This document shows positions 1 through 8,173 of a stretch of DNA of 64,000 nucleotides, piece by piece. A program made the position numbers and the translations under genes. The stretch's first letter is position 1, and each line of letters opens with the position of its first letter. Location: assembly GCF_020076305.1 (NCBI RefSeq), contig NZ_JAIQXE010000002.1, positions 868,001-932,000 on the forward strand, in the 5' to 3' direction. The stretch comes from Flavihumibacter profundi. Lineage in GTDB: Bacteria > Bacteroidota > Bacteroidia > Chitinophagales > Chitinophagaceae. Under the pieces are notes generated by a model. That model worked only from the letters and a program-made list of their open reading frames with translations, ran no database searches and was not told the origin of the DNA.

Positions 1-1
1 G

Positions 2-814
2 GTACTCCGGGTTACCGATTTGCAGGACAGGCCCAAATTGTTTTCCACGTTTATGCTGCAACTCCTGGCAGAATTATATGGGTCCTGCCCCGAAGAAGGA
101 GATATTGATAAGCCAAAGCTGGTCATCTTTATTGATGAGGCGCACCTCATATTCCAGGAAGCCAGCGAAGCGTTGTTACAGCAGATCGAGACCATAGTAA
201 AACTGATCCGTTCCAAAGGGATAGGCATTTTCTTTTGTACCCAAAACCCAATGGATGTTCCGAAAGACGTCCTGGCCCAACTTGGCTTGAAAGTGCAGCA
301 TGCATTGCGTGCTTTTACCGCTGCAGACCGCAAGGTGATCAAACAGGCCGCTGAAAATTACCCCGAAACTGAATTTTATAAAACCGATGAACTGATTACA
401 CAGCTTGGTATTGGGGAAGCACTGGTTACCATGCTGAATGAAAAAGGAATTCCAACCCCGCTGGTACATGTACTGATGATATCACCAAGGAGCAGGATGG
501 ATGTTTTAAGCCCCGAAGAAATTAATGCACTGGTTGCATCCAGCAGGCTCATAAAAAAATACAATGCAGAAATAGACAGCGTAAGCGCCTATGAAATGCT
601 TAACGCCAAGCTGCAGGAAGCGGCAGGGGAAGCTGAAAAGGAAGAGCAGCAACCTGTTAAAAAAGGGAAGGAAGAAAAGTCGATGCTGGAAGAAATGCTG
701 GAGAGTCCAGCCGCGCGCCAGGTTGGAAGAACGGCAGCCAGTGTTATTACAAGGTCCCTGTTGGGTGCCCTGGGTTTGGGCGGGACAAGCCGTCGTAAAA
801 AAAGTTTGTGGTAG
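2..814 (+). CDS. HerA-like ATPase (DUF853 type), C-terminal part, cut by window edge
   Basis: The reading frame is open from base 2 and ends with TAG at 812-814, so the N-terminal half with the Walker A loop lies outside the window. The visible part has a Walker B strand (LVIFIDEAH), a sensor-like FFCTQNP motif, and a segment on plasmid- or HerA-type ATPases (GLKVQHALRAFT). The tail is lysine- and glutamate-rich and ends in a short conserved hydrophobic patch (ARQVGRTAAS). This fits the bacterial DUF853 / HerA-FtsK group of hexameric DNA-translocating ATPases, whose bacterial role is poorly defined. It converges on recQ with only one base between the two stop codons. I am confident of the family, but not of the biological role. 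Confidence 0.85.
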   Translation, partial: VLRVTDLQDRPKLFSTFMLQLLAELYGSCPEEGDIDKPKLVIFIDEAHLIFQEASEALLQQIETIVKLIRSKGIGIFFCTQNPMDVPKDVLAQLGLKVQHALRAFTAADRKVIKQAAENYPETEFYKTDELITQLGIGEALVTMLNEKGIPTPLVHVLMISPRSRMDVLSPEEINALVASSRLIKKYNAEIDSVSAYEMLNAKLQEAAGEAEKEEQQPVKKGKEEKSMLEEMLESPAARQVGRTAASVITRSLLGALGLGGTSRRKKSLW

Positions 815-815
815 G

Positions 816-2714
816 TTAAACAAGGCTGAATTTACCATCCGTACTTATAACGATCTGTTCCTCGGCCTGCAGGTGGTTAATCGCTTTCCAAAGCTCGGTT
901 TCATCGCAGGGAAAAGGCAGTTGCAGTTTGATTGCGTCTAATTGCAGTTCTCCTGCCGATAAAACTTTCTTTATGGCTTTAACCAGCCCGTCAATTGAAA
1001 CGGGTTCTTTCCTGCTCCTGAGGCAATTGTCGCAGATGCCACAGGCTTTTATGGTTTCATCCCCAAAATAATTTCCGATATAAACGCTGCGGCAGGATTT
1101 CCCTTCTATGTATAACCGCAGTTTGCGAAGCCTTTCCCTGGCAAGTTCCTTTCTTTTTGCCAGGGCCTGCAGGTCAATTTTCAGGTATTCAACCTTAACC
1201 CTTTCACTCAGCAAAACCAGTTGGGGCTGGTCTTTTTTAGGTTCGTAAATTATTATTCCATGCTGGTGCAGGAAATTCAGGTCATTGATCAACTGGTCAT
1301 TTTCAATTTTCAGTATGCGGCACAGGTATAATTCGCTGATGATGACCGGGTAAGAGAAAATGCCCTCATAATTCCTTAGCAATGCCTTGATAAGCGGTTC
1401 CAGCCTGGGATATTGTTGTTCGAAATTTTCGATCCATTGCCGGTCGCCTGAAAACCTTACGGTAGATGGCATGTAAACTGATTCATTCAGTGCACAATAG
1501 CCTTCTGCCTGGAGTAGCTGCAGCGAGTTTATTGCAGAGGCCCTGTCGATATTAAAATTATTGCAAAACAGGCCCAGGTCGAAATCATAAGTATTGCCCT
1601 CGCCGCTTCCGGAGGGGATTTGTAAAAAATTCGCCAGTGCCTGGTATACTTTCTTAATGGTTTCAATGTTGGGATATTTCTTTTCCAGTTGTCCATCCAG
1701 CTCATCCAGTTCCTGTTTATTATATAGTAATACCGCATAAGCTTTTTGCTGGTCGCGGCCAGCCCTTCCTGCCTCCTGGTAATAGTTTTCAAGGCAGTCA
1801 GGTACATCATAATGCACAACCAGCCGCACATCAGGTTTATCAATGCCCATGCCGAAAGCATTCGTGCTTACAATTATCCTGCATTGGTTACTGGTCCATA
1901 GTTGTTGCCTTTCATTTCGTTCTTCATGACCTAACCCGGCGTGATAGAAGGTAACGGTATGACCTTTGTCCTGCAGGTACCGGCAGATATCGGCCGTTCT
2001 CTTCCTGCTTTTACAATATACAATCCCGCTACCTTCAACCTGTTTAAAAATATTGGCCAGCTTTTGCAGTTTGTTGTCTTCTTCGAAACAGCTGTAGGAA
2101 AGAAGTTCCCTTGCAAAAGAACCCTTTATTATAACAGCCTTTCTGAGCGCGAGTTGATTGACAATATCGGCCTGCACCAGCGGTGTCGCTGAAGCAGTTA
2201 ATGCAAGCACCGGAACTGCGGGTATTGCTTCGCGTAAACTGGCGATCTGCAGGTAACTGGGCCTGAAATCATATCCCCATTGTGAAACACAATGCGCTTC
2301 ATCAATTGCCGCAAGGCTTATCGGCATTTCCGGGAGGAACTCTTTAAAGACCCTGGTTTGTAATCGCTCCGGGGACAGGTAAAGCAATTTTATTTTCCCG
2401 TTAATAGCCAGCTCGAGCGTTTTCATGATCTCTTTGTAAGGCATGCCGGTATGCAGTGCGAGAGCAGAAATACCTTTTTTGCGCAATTGCTGTACCTGGT
2501 CTTTCATCAGGGCTATCAAAGGGCTTACCACCAGGCATATGCCTGGTTTCACTAATGCCGGAACCTGGTAACAAACCGACTTCCCGCTTCCTGTAGGAAG
2601 CAAGGCAAGGGTATCCTTCCCTGCCAGGACAGATCGGATAATCTCTTCCTGCAAAGGCCTGAAAGTATCATACCCCCAATATTCCTTTAAAATAGCATGG
2701 ATGTTATCTGGCAT
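816..2714 (-). CDS. recQ: ATP-dependent DNA helicase RecQ
   Basis: A 632-residue superfamily 2 helicase that unwinds DNA 3' to 5' in recombination and fork repair. Walker A is TGSGKS at residues 41-46, and the DEAH box is followed by CVSQWGYDFRPSY, the RecQ aromatic-rich loop. A zinc cluster (Cys 541, 558, 561, 564; CGICDNC) precedes a winged-helix segment. The HRDC domain found at the C-terminus of E. coli RecQ is absent, so the protein ends after the RQC region. The ATG at 2714 was chosen. An upstream in-frame TTG at 2723 would add three residues but is unlikely. It lies 22 bases after the P-type ATPase stop in the same direction, so the two may be co-transcribed. Confidence 0.95.
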   Translation of the reverse strand: MPDNIHAILKEYWGYDTFRPLQEEIIRSVLAGKDTLALLPTGSGKSVCYQVPALVKPGICLVVSPLIALMKDQVQQLRKKGISALALHTGMPYKEIMKTLELAINGKIKLLYLSPERLQTRVFKEFLPEMPISLAAIDEAHCVSQWGYDFRPSYLQIASLREAIPAVPVLALTASATPLVQADIVNQLALRKAVIIKGSFARELLSYSCFEEDNKLQKLANIFKQVEGSGIVYCKSRKRTADICRYLQDKGHTVTFYHAGLGHEERNERQQLWTSNQCRIIVSTNAFGMGIDKPDVRLVVHYDVPDCLENYYQEAGRAGRDQQKAYAVLLYNKQELDELDGQLEKKYPNIETIKKVYQALANFLQIPSGSGEGNTYDFDLGLFCNNFNIDRASAINSLQLLQAEGYCALNESVYMPSTVRFSGDRQWIENFEQQYPRLEPLIKALLRNYEGIFSYPVIISELYLCRILKIENDQLINDLNFLHQHGIIIYEPKKDQPQLVLLSERVKVEYLKIDLQALAKRKELARERLRKLRLYIEGKSCRSVYIGNYFGDETIKACGICDNCLRSRKEPVSIDGLVKAIKKVLSAGELQLDAIKLQLPFPCDETELWKAINHLQAEEQIVISTDGKFSLV

Positions 2715-2736
2715 CGGCTGCAATCTACAATTTTAC

Positions 2737-4860
2737 TCAGGTGGTTTTCTTAACAAGCAAACGCAGGGAATTGAAGGCCAGTACAACATCGCTCAGGCCC
2801 ATCGCCAATGCCCCTAATGCCGGGGTTAAAAAACCAAATGCAGCAATTGGAATTGCAATTATATTGTAGGAAAATGCCCAAAACAGGTTTTCCCTGATAG
2901 TTATCAAAGTATGCTTGCCCAGGCCAAGTGCAAGGGGTAGGTTTTTCAGGCCATTGTTCATTAAAACAACATCAGCGGTTTGCATGGCTACTTGTGATGC
3001 ATCACTTAAGGAAATACCGATAGTGGCTTTTGCCAGTGCAGGGGCATCATTAATGCCATCACCCACCATTGCAGTTGGTGTGGTCTCACTAAGCCTGCTG
3101 ATGATTTCCAGCTTCTCTTCCGGGGTCTTTTCCGCATATATCGTGTCTATGCCAAGTCCTTTTGCCAGTGTATTGCAGTTGGCCAAACTATCCCCACTCA
3201 GCAAAATAGTTGTAATTTTTTTAGTATGGAGGTAGCTGATTACGCTTGCGGCTTCTTCCCTTACAGTGTCTTTAACATCTATCCAGCCTAACAAACGGCC
3301 ATTTTTAAGCACATAAATATTGTGGTGGTCTTCAGTAATATTATTGCCTGCCATAACATAAGATCCTGCCCAATATTCATCCCCCTCTTTACTGGTGCCA
3401 ATCATCCCTTTTCCTTTAACTTCCTCAATTTTGGTCCATTTAATATCATTGGATGTTTTCCAGTATTTACTGATACATTGCGCGATGGGATGATTGGAAT
3501 ATTTCTCCAGTGAATAAGCAATAAGTTTAAATTCATTTTCAGCAATGCCTTCAGCAGCAAATTTATCAATGCTGAATTCCCCGGTTGTTAATGTTCCGGT
3601 TTTATCAAATACAACCTGGCGTATTGTTTTGAAAGCTTCCAGGGACCTGGCATTCCGGAATAATATACCATTTTTTGCAGCCCTTCCCAGGCCTACCGCA
3701 ATTGCAGCCGGGGTAGCCAATCCCATTGCGCATGGGCACGCGATGACCAATACAGCAATACTTCGCATAAGCGCCGGCGTGAAAGCATCCAGGAAGAAAT
3801 AATTGGCAACAAATGTAACCGCTGCGATACCCAGGACAACAGGCACAAATATGGCACTGATCTGGTCAGCCATTCTTTGAACCGGTGGTTTGTCGCCCTG
3901 TGCTTTTTTTACCAGGTTCAAAATATTGGCCAGCACTGACTGGTCTGCAGCCGCTGAAACCTGTGCTTTAAGCGTGCCACTGGTAAGCAGGCTTCCGCCT
4001 ATAATTTTATCTTTTGGTTTTTTGCTGACGGGTAAACTTTCACCTGTGATGATTGCTTCATTCACAGTTCCCTCACCCCACAATATTTTAGCATCTGCCG
4101 GAACCTGTTCGCCGCTTTTTACCAGTACGAGGTCGCCGCTTCTCAGCTGTGTATTTTCAACGGGGAAAACCAATTCCTGGTGATGGTCATCAAAAGCAAT
4201 CATGTTGGCCATTACCTTCTGGCTCCTGGCCAGCTTGTTCAGTTCACGCTGTGTGGATTGGACAGATACATCTTCCAGGTAATTGCCCAGGAATACAAGG
4301 GTAATAATTGCCGCTGCTGTTTCATAAAACAGGAACTGGTCGCCTTGTCCCATCAATGTTCCGATCAGGCTGTATACAAAGGCTGCTGTTGCCCCGATGG
4401 TAATTAAAACATTCATATTGGGACTTCCGCTTCCCAGGCTTTTCCAGGCACTGCGGCCAAAAAAATACATTCCGGTGATGTACACAGGCAGGCAGAGAAC
4501 CAGCTGTACCCAGGGGTTCATCAGCCAGTGTATATGCAGGCCGGGTATCATATGCAGCATTAAAACCAGGGTGAAAGGAAGGCAGATCAGCAAAAACCGC
4601 AGGTACCTGTTCATTGGCTTATGTGATGATGCCGTGGCTTTCCGGAGTTTTTCATCCACCACTTTATATCCCAGTGAGTTAATGCCTTGGGTAAGATTTT
4701 TTTGTTGTGCTTCATCCAATTCTACTATTTCAAAATGTACATCACCGTCAATCGGATTTACTTTCACATTCTGCATGCCTTCTTTTTCCAGGAATTTGGT
4801 AACACTCAATGCACAATTGGTACATGTCATGCCTTCTACTTTCCAGTTAATTGTTTCCAT
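2737..4860 (-). CDS. copA: Copper-type heavy-metal translocating P1B-ATPase
   Basis: A 707-residue P-type ATPase that pumps a soft metal, most likely Cu(I), across the inner membrane. One N-terminal metal-binding domain carries a CxxC site (Cys 13 and 16, GMTCTNCA). The transmembrane metal site is CPC at 375-377, the actuator motif TGES is at 272-275, the phosphorylated aspartate is Asp 419 in DKTGT, and the hinge GDGINDAP follows. The CPC site and single HMA domain fit the P1B-1 (copper) class better than zinc/cadmium exporters, but silver or other soft metals cannot be excluded. No copper regulator or chaperone gene is adjacent. The start is an unambiguous ATG at 4860. Confidence 0.9.
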   Translation of the reverse strand: METINWKVEGMTCTNCALSVTKFLEKEGMQNVKVNPIDGDVHFEIVELDEAQQKNLTQGINSLGYKVVDEKLRKATASSHKPMNRYLRFLLICLPFTLVLMLHMIPGLHIHWLMNPWVQLVLCLPVYITGMYFFGRSAWKSLGSGSPNMNVLITIGATAAFVYSLIGTLMGQGDQFLFYETAAAIITLVFLGNYLEDVSVQSTQRELNKLARSQKVMANMIAFDDHHQELVFPVENTQLRSGDLVLVKSGEQVPADAKILWGEGTVNEAIITGESLPVSKKPKDKIIGGSLLTSGTLKAQVSAAADQSVLANILNLVKKAQGDKPPVQRMADQISAIFVPVVLGIAAVTFVANYFFLDAFTPALMRSIAVLVIACPCAMGLATPAAIAVGLGRAAKNGILFRNARSLEAFKTIRQVVFDKTGTLTTGEFSIDKFAAEGIAENEFKLIAYSLEKYSNHPIAQCISKYWKTSNDIKWTKIEEVKGKGMIGTSKEGDEYWAGSYVMAGNNITEDHHNIYVLKNGRLLGWIDVKDTVREEAASVISYLHTKKITTILLSGDSLANCNTLAKGLGIDTIYAEKTPEEKLEIISRLSETTPTAMVGDGINDAPALAKATIGISLSDASQVAMQTADVVLMNNGLKNLPLALGLGKHTLITIRENLFWAFSYNIIAIPIAAFGFLTPALGALAMGLSDVVLAFNSLRLLVKKTT

Positions 4861-4892
4861 ATTTCATCTTTTCATCAACATAATTGCACATA

Positions 4893-4900
4893 CAAATATA
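4893..4900 (-). promoter_or_regulatory. Probable -7 promoter box for the P-type ATPase
   Basis: On the minus strand this reads TATATTTG, an exact match to the Bacteroidota -7 consensus TAnnTTTG, 33 bases before the ATPase ATG. No clear TTTG element is visible at the usual distance upstream. Confidence 0.5.
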
Positions 4901-4951
4901 CGAATATGCGGGTGCATTGCTTTTAGATGGATACACTAAAAAAGTAACCCT

Positions 4952-4984
4952 GTTGCAGTTATAGCGCCTTGTGAATTAACTTTG
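4952..4984 (+). promoter_or_regulatory. Probable promoter of tsaE-ald, very close to the start codon
   Basis: A GTTG element at 4952-4955 is followed after 21 bases by TAACTTTG at 4977-4984, matching the TTTG / TAnnTTTG architecture. The tsaE ATG begins at 4988, only three bases after the box, so transcription would start at or just inside the start codon. Confidence 0.5.
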
Positions 4985-4987
4985 GCT

Positions 4988-5404
4988 ATGCATTACAGTT
5001 TTTCCCTTCAGGAATTGCCTGGTTTGGCAGTAAAACTCCTGGACTTACTCGGAGAGCACAGGGTTGTTGCGATATATGGCCCGATGGGTGCCGGTAAAAC
5101 CACGCTTGTACATGCATTGTGTGATGCGCTTGGTGTGCAGGAAGCCGTTAGTAGCCCGACTTTTTCAATTATCAATGAATATGCTTTTGAAAATGGAACA
5201 GTTTACCACCTTGATTGCTACCGGTTGCGTGATGAAGCAGAAGCGGTTGCTGCGGGTGTAGAGGATTGCCTGTATAGTGGTCAATGGTGCTTTGTGGAGT
5301 GGCCGGAAAAAATTCCCCATTTAATTCCTGAAAATGCAGCCATCCTGAAAATTAGTGTCACTGCGCCATCAATACGAACCCTTGAGCTGGAAATAAAGTT
5401 GTAA
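4988..5404 (+). CDS. tsaE: tRNA threonylcarbamoyladenosine biosynthesis ATPase TsaE
   Basis: A 138-residue P-loop ATPase that works with TsaB and TsaD to make the t6A modification of tRNAs reading ANN codons. Walker A (GPMGAGKTT) is at residues 31-39, followed by the family block SSPTFSIINEY, the HLDCYRL strand and FVEWPEK, all typical of TsaE. The ATG at 4988 was chosen over a TTG two codons upstream because the family starts just before the first strand. It leads into ald 24 bases downstream and probably shares its promoter. In several Bacteroidota tsaE lies near porX; here porX is 6.6 kb away on the far side of the lpx block. Confidence 0.93.
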   Translation: MHYSFSLQELPGLAVKLLDLLGEHRVVAIYGPMGAGKTTLVHALCDALGVQEAVSSPTFSIINEYAFENGTVYHLDCYRLRDEAEAVAAGVEDCLYSGQWCFVEWPEKIPHLIPENAAILKISVTAPSIRTLELEIKL

Positions 5405-5428
5405 TTTGTTATCCCTTTATTTCAGTAC

Positions 5429-6643
5429 ATGGCCCAGCAAAAACCATTTATCAGTCCATCTTTCAGCTATGAAACGCTTGAAGAAACACTCGATGTTAAG
5501 CCAACAGGTGCGCAGCTGCTTATTGGTATACCCAAAGAAATAGCCTTCCAGGAGAACAGGGTTGCACTAACCCCGGATGCTGTTGGTGTGCTGGTAAGTA
5601 ATGGCCACCAGGTAATCATTGAACACAATGCGGGCGATATGGCCCATTACCGGGATAAAGAATATGCTGAAGCCGGGGCAAAAATCGTTTACGATAAGGC
5701 TGAAGTGTATAAAGCACCCTTACTGGTGAAAAGCGCCCCGGTCATTGAAGAGGATATCCCTTTTCTCCAGGCCAACCAGGTGATTATTTCCCCAATGCAT
5801 ATCACATTACTGAAGGCTGAGTTGCTGGAGAAGATGATGGAAAAAAGAATCACGGCCTTGTCTTTTGAAAACCTCAAGGATGAAAACGGTACATTTCCCA
5901 TCGTGCGCAGCATGAGTGAAATTGCCGGAAGTTCTGTAATGTTAATAGCCGGGCAATATCTTGGTTCAGCTAATCATGGTAAAGGCGTTTTGCTTGGAGG
6001 GATAACAGGTATACCACCTTCCAAAGTAATAATACTTGGAGCCGGAATTGTTGGCGAATACGCTGCCAGGGCGGCCCTTGCACTTGGTGCATCTGTGAAA
6101 GTCTTCGATAACAGTGTTTATCGCCTGAAGCAGTTGCAGGATAATGTGGGCCATCGTTTGTGGACTTCGGTAATTGAACCAAAAATCCTTGCCAAGCAGC
6201 TGAAAACCTGTGAAGTTGCCGTGGGTACATTGCGTAGTAACAGCGGAAGGGCCCCGTTGGTGGTAACGGATGAAATGGTCAGCAATATGCGTCCTGGCAG
6301 TGTGATCATTGACGTTAGTATAGATACCGGCGGCTGTTTTGAAACTTCAGAAATCACCAGTCATGAACACCCGATTTTCATGAAATACGGGGTTATCCAT
6401 TACTGTGTGCCGAATATTCCTTCAGGTTTTGCCCGGACGGCCTCCCATGCCATCAGCAATGTGCTGATGCCGTTATTGCTAGAAGCGGCTGATGAAGGCG
6501 GTATAGAAAGCCTGATCTGGCACCGGGTGCATCTCCGCAGCGGCATCTACCTCTTCAAAGGTGCCTTGACACATTTTCACCTCAGCCAGCGCTTCAACCT
6601 GAAATATACCGACCTGAACCTGCTGATTGCCAGCAGGCGCTAA
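5429..6643 (+). CDS. ald: Alanine dehydrogenase (Ald / PntA-like family)
   Basis: A 404-residue NAD-dependent enzyme predicted to interconvert alanine with pyruvate and ammonium. The substrate domain begins at about residue 30 with LIGIPKEIAFQENRVALTP, typical of the Ald and transhydrogenase family. The dinucleotide-binding fold (ILGAGIVGEYAAR) lies in the middle, and a conserved CVPNIPSGFARTAS segment follows. It is about 30 residues longer at the N-terminus than classical Ald of about 370 residues; a version with this extension is common in Bacteroidota. The stop codon overlaps the end of the convergent ABC ATPase gene by four bases. Lysine-pathway or PntA-like enzymes of the same fold are less likely. 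Confidence 0.87.
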   Translation: MAQQKPFISPSFSYETLEETLDVKPTGAQLLIGIPKEIAFQENRVALTPDAVGVLVSNGHQVIIEHNAGDMAHYRDKEYAEAGAKIVYDKAEVYKAPLLVKSAPVIEEDIPFLQANQVIISPMHITLLKAELLEKMMEKRITALSFENLKDENGTFPIVRSMSEIAGSSVMLIAGQYLGSANHGKGVLLGGITGIPPSKVIILGAGIVGEYAARAALALGASVKVFDNSVYRLKQLQDNVGHRLWTSVIEPKILAKQLKTCEVAVGTLRSNSGRAPLVVTDEMVSNMRPGSVIIDVSIDTGGCFETSEITSHEHPIFMKYGVIHYCVPNIPSGFARTASHAISNVLMPLLLEAADEGGIESLIWHRVHLRSGIYLFKGALTHFHLSQRFNLKYTDLNLLIASRR

Positions 6644-7296
6644 GCGTTAGGATTTGTTATGCTATTTTTTCCCGCCTGGGATTTGTAATCCAGGATATGA
6701 ATGGCTTCAGTACAGAAATTGTACTCCTGGGGGTCATTACTGCTCACTATGATCAGTCTTTTGGGTCCAAAGTCTGCGATTAATTGCTGGTAAAGGTTAA
6801 TGCCTGTTGCATCCAGGTTGGTGCAGGGTTCATCGAGCATTACTACCTGGGTGTCAGAAAAAATGGCCTGGGCAAGTTTTAACCGTTGTTTCATTCCGGA
6901 TGAATAATAGCGCACCTGTTTATGCGCTGCTGCGTCTAACCCGACTTTTGCAAGTATTTCAAAGATGGTAAAGCCGGGGAGCAGGGGTTTGAACTTTTCA
7001 TGGAATGTAAGGAACTCAACCGCTGTCATTTCTTCAATTAATTCAAGATAGGGTGCGGCTATAGACAGGTGGCGGAAAACAGCATCAGGATCAACTTCCT
7101 TTCCCTGCAGTGTGTACTTTATTTTACCAGCTGAAATGGTTAAAGAGCCGGCGATAGCCTGCAGTAAAGTGCTTTTACCTGAGCCGTTTGGTCCGGTTAT
7201 GGCATATGCTTTTCCTGCATGGAAGGTATAGGAGAGTTGCCGGAATATCCATTCCCGGTTAAACCTTTTGCCGGTTTCAGATAGCGCTATCGTCAT
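6640..7296 (-). CDS. Stand-alone ABC transporter ATP-binding protein
   Basis: A 218-residue ABC ATPase with Walker A (GPNGSGKST), an unusual signature YSSGMKQRLKLAQ in place of LSGGQ, and Walker B (VVMLDEP). The YSSGM form occurs in CcmA-like and other export-type ATPases. No permease gene is next to it, so its partner is encoded elsewhere or is not obvious. The ATG at 7296 was preferred over an upstream GTG at 7338, which would overlap lpxA by 62 bases rather than 20. It is the last gene of the leftward lipid A block, where many Bacteroidota instead carry efp. The substrate is unknown. Confidence 0.83.
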   Translation of the reverse strand: MTIALSETGKRFNREWIFRQLSYTFHAGKAYAITGPNGSGKSTLLQAIAGSLTISAGKIKYTLQGKEVDPDAVFRHLSIAAPYLELIEEMTAVEFLTFHEKFKPLLPGFTIFEILAKVGLDAAAHKQVRYYSSGMKQRLKLAQAIFSDTQVVMLDEPCTNLDATGINLYQQLIADFGPKRLIIVSSNDPQEYNFCTEAIHILDYKSQAGKNSITNPNA

Positions 7297-8083
7297 CACT
7301 GCTGCCTTTGGTGAAGCGCTTGATGATTCCCCTTCCACTTTCCCTGATGAAGGTTACGATTTCATCTCGTTCATCAGTTGCACTAAATTCTTCCTCTATA
7401 AATTCAAGGGCCTGGGAAGTATTCATGCCTTTATTATAGAGTACCCTGTAAATATCAAGAATGTGGTTGATGCGGTCTAAACTGAAGCCCCGCCGTTTGA
7501 GGCCAACTGAATTAACGCCGGCATAAGATAACGGTGTACGGGCAGCCTTTATATATGGGGGAACATCCTTACTCACGAGTGATCCGCCGCTAACAAAAGC
7601 ATGCTGACCGATTTGAACGAACTGGTGAACGGCACTTACACCTCCGATAATTGCCCAGTCGCCAACAGTTACATGGCCAGCCATCTGCACATTATTGCTC
7701 ATAATCACATTGTTGCCAACTATGCAATCATGTGCCAGGTGGCTATAAGCCATTATGAGGCAATTGTTACCTACCGCAGTTTTACCACGGTCTTTTGTGC
7801 CCCTGTTAATCGTAACAAATTCACGGATGGTGGTGCCATCACCAATTTCAACATTTGAATATTCGCCTTCGAATTTCAGGTCCTGTGGTGTTGCAGCCAG
7901 TACGGCACCTGGAAAAATCCGGCAATTTTTACCAATGCGGGCACCTTCCATAATTGTAACATTACTGCCAATCCAGGTACCTTCCCCGATTTCCACATCC
8001 TGGTGGATGACTGTAAAGGGGTCAACTTTTACATTGGTAGCCAGACGCGCATTTGGATGTATGTAGGTATGCGGGTGAATCAT
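7277..8083 (-). CDS. lpxA: UDP-N-acetylglucosamine acyltransferase LpxA
   Basis: A 268-residue left-handed beta-helix acyltransferase that performs the first step of lipid A synthesis in the cytoplasm, moving a 3-hydroxyacyl chain from acyl carrier protein to UDP-GlcNAc. Hexapeptide repeats run from about residue 5 to 185, with the conserved segment YSHLAHDCIVGNN containing the catalytic His, followed by a helical C-terminal domain. The ATG at 8083 (MIHPHTYIHP) matches the family N-terminus; an upstream GTG at 8116 would add 11 residues. A terminator-like hairpin separates it from lpxC-fabZ, so its expression may depend on read-through. Confidence 0.95.
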   Translation of the reverse strand: MIHPHTYIHPNARLATNVKVDPFTVIHQDVEIGEGTWIGSNVTIMEGARIGKNCRIFPGAVLAATPQDLKFEGEYSNVEIGDGTTIREFVTINRGTKDRGKTAVGNNCLIMAYSHLAHDCIVGNNVIMSNNVQMAGHVTVGDWAIIGGVSAVHQFVQIGQHAFVSGGSLVSKDVPPYIKAARTPLSYAGVNSVGLKRRGFSLDRINHILDIYRVLYNKGMNTSQALEFIEEEFSATDERDEIVTFIRESGRGIIKRFTKGSSDDDSAI

Positions 8084-8130
8084 TGGTAAATTTTCAGAAA
8101 TTGTCGATAAGCCCACAATTCGGGGGCATA

Positions 8131-8156
8131 AAAAACGTCAGTCTTTTAAACTGACG
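8131..8156 (-). terminator. Terminator-like hairpin between lpxC-fabZ and lpxA
   Basis: On the minus strand CGTCAGT (complement of 8150-8156) pairs with ACTGACG (complement of 8136-8142) across a 7-base loop, followed by six Ts. It lies 18 bases after the lpxC-fabZ stop and 48 bases before the lpxA ATG. No good promoter is visible between it and lpxA. Confidence 0.7.
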
Positions 8157-8173
8157 GGCAAAAATAGGGGTAA

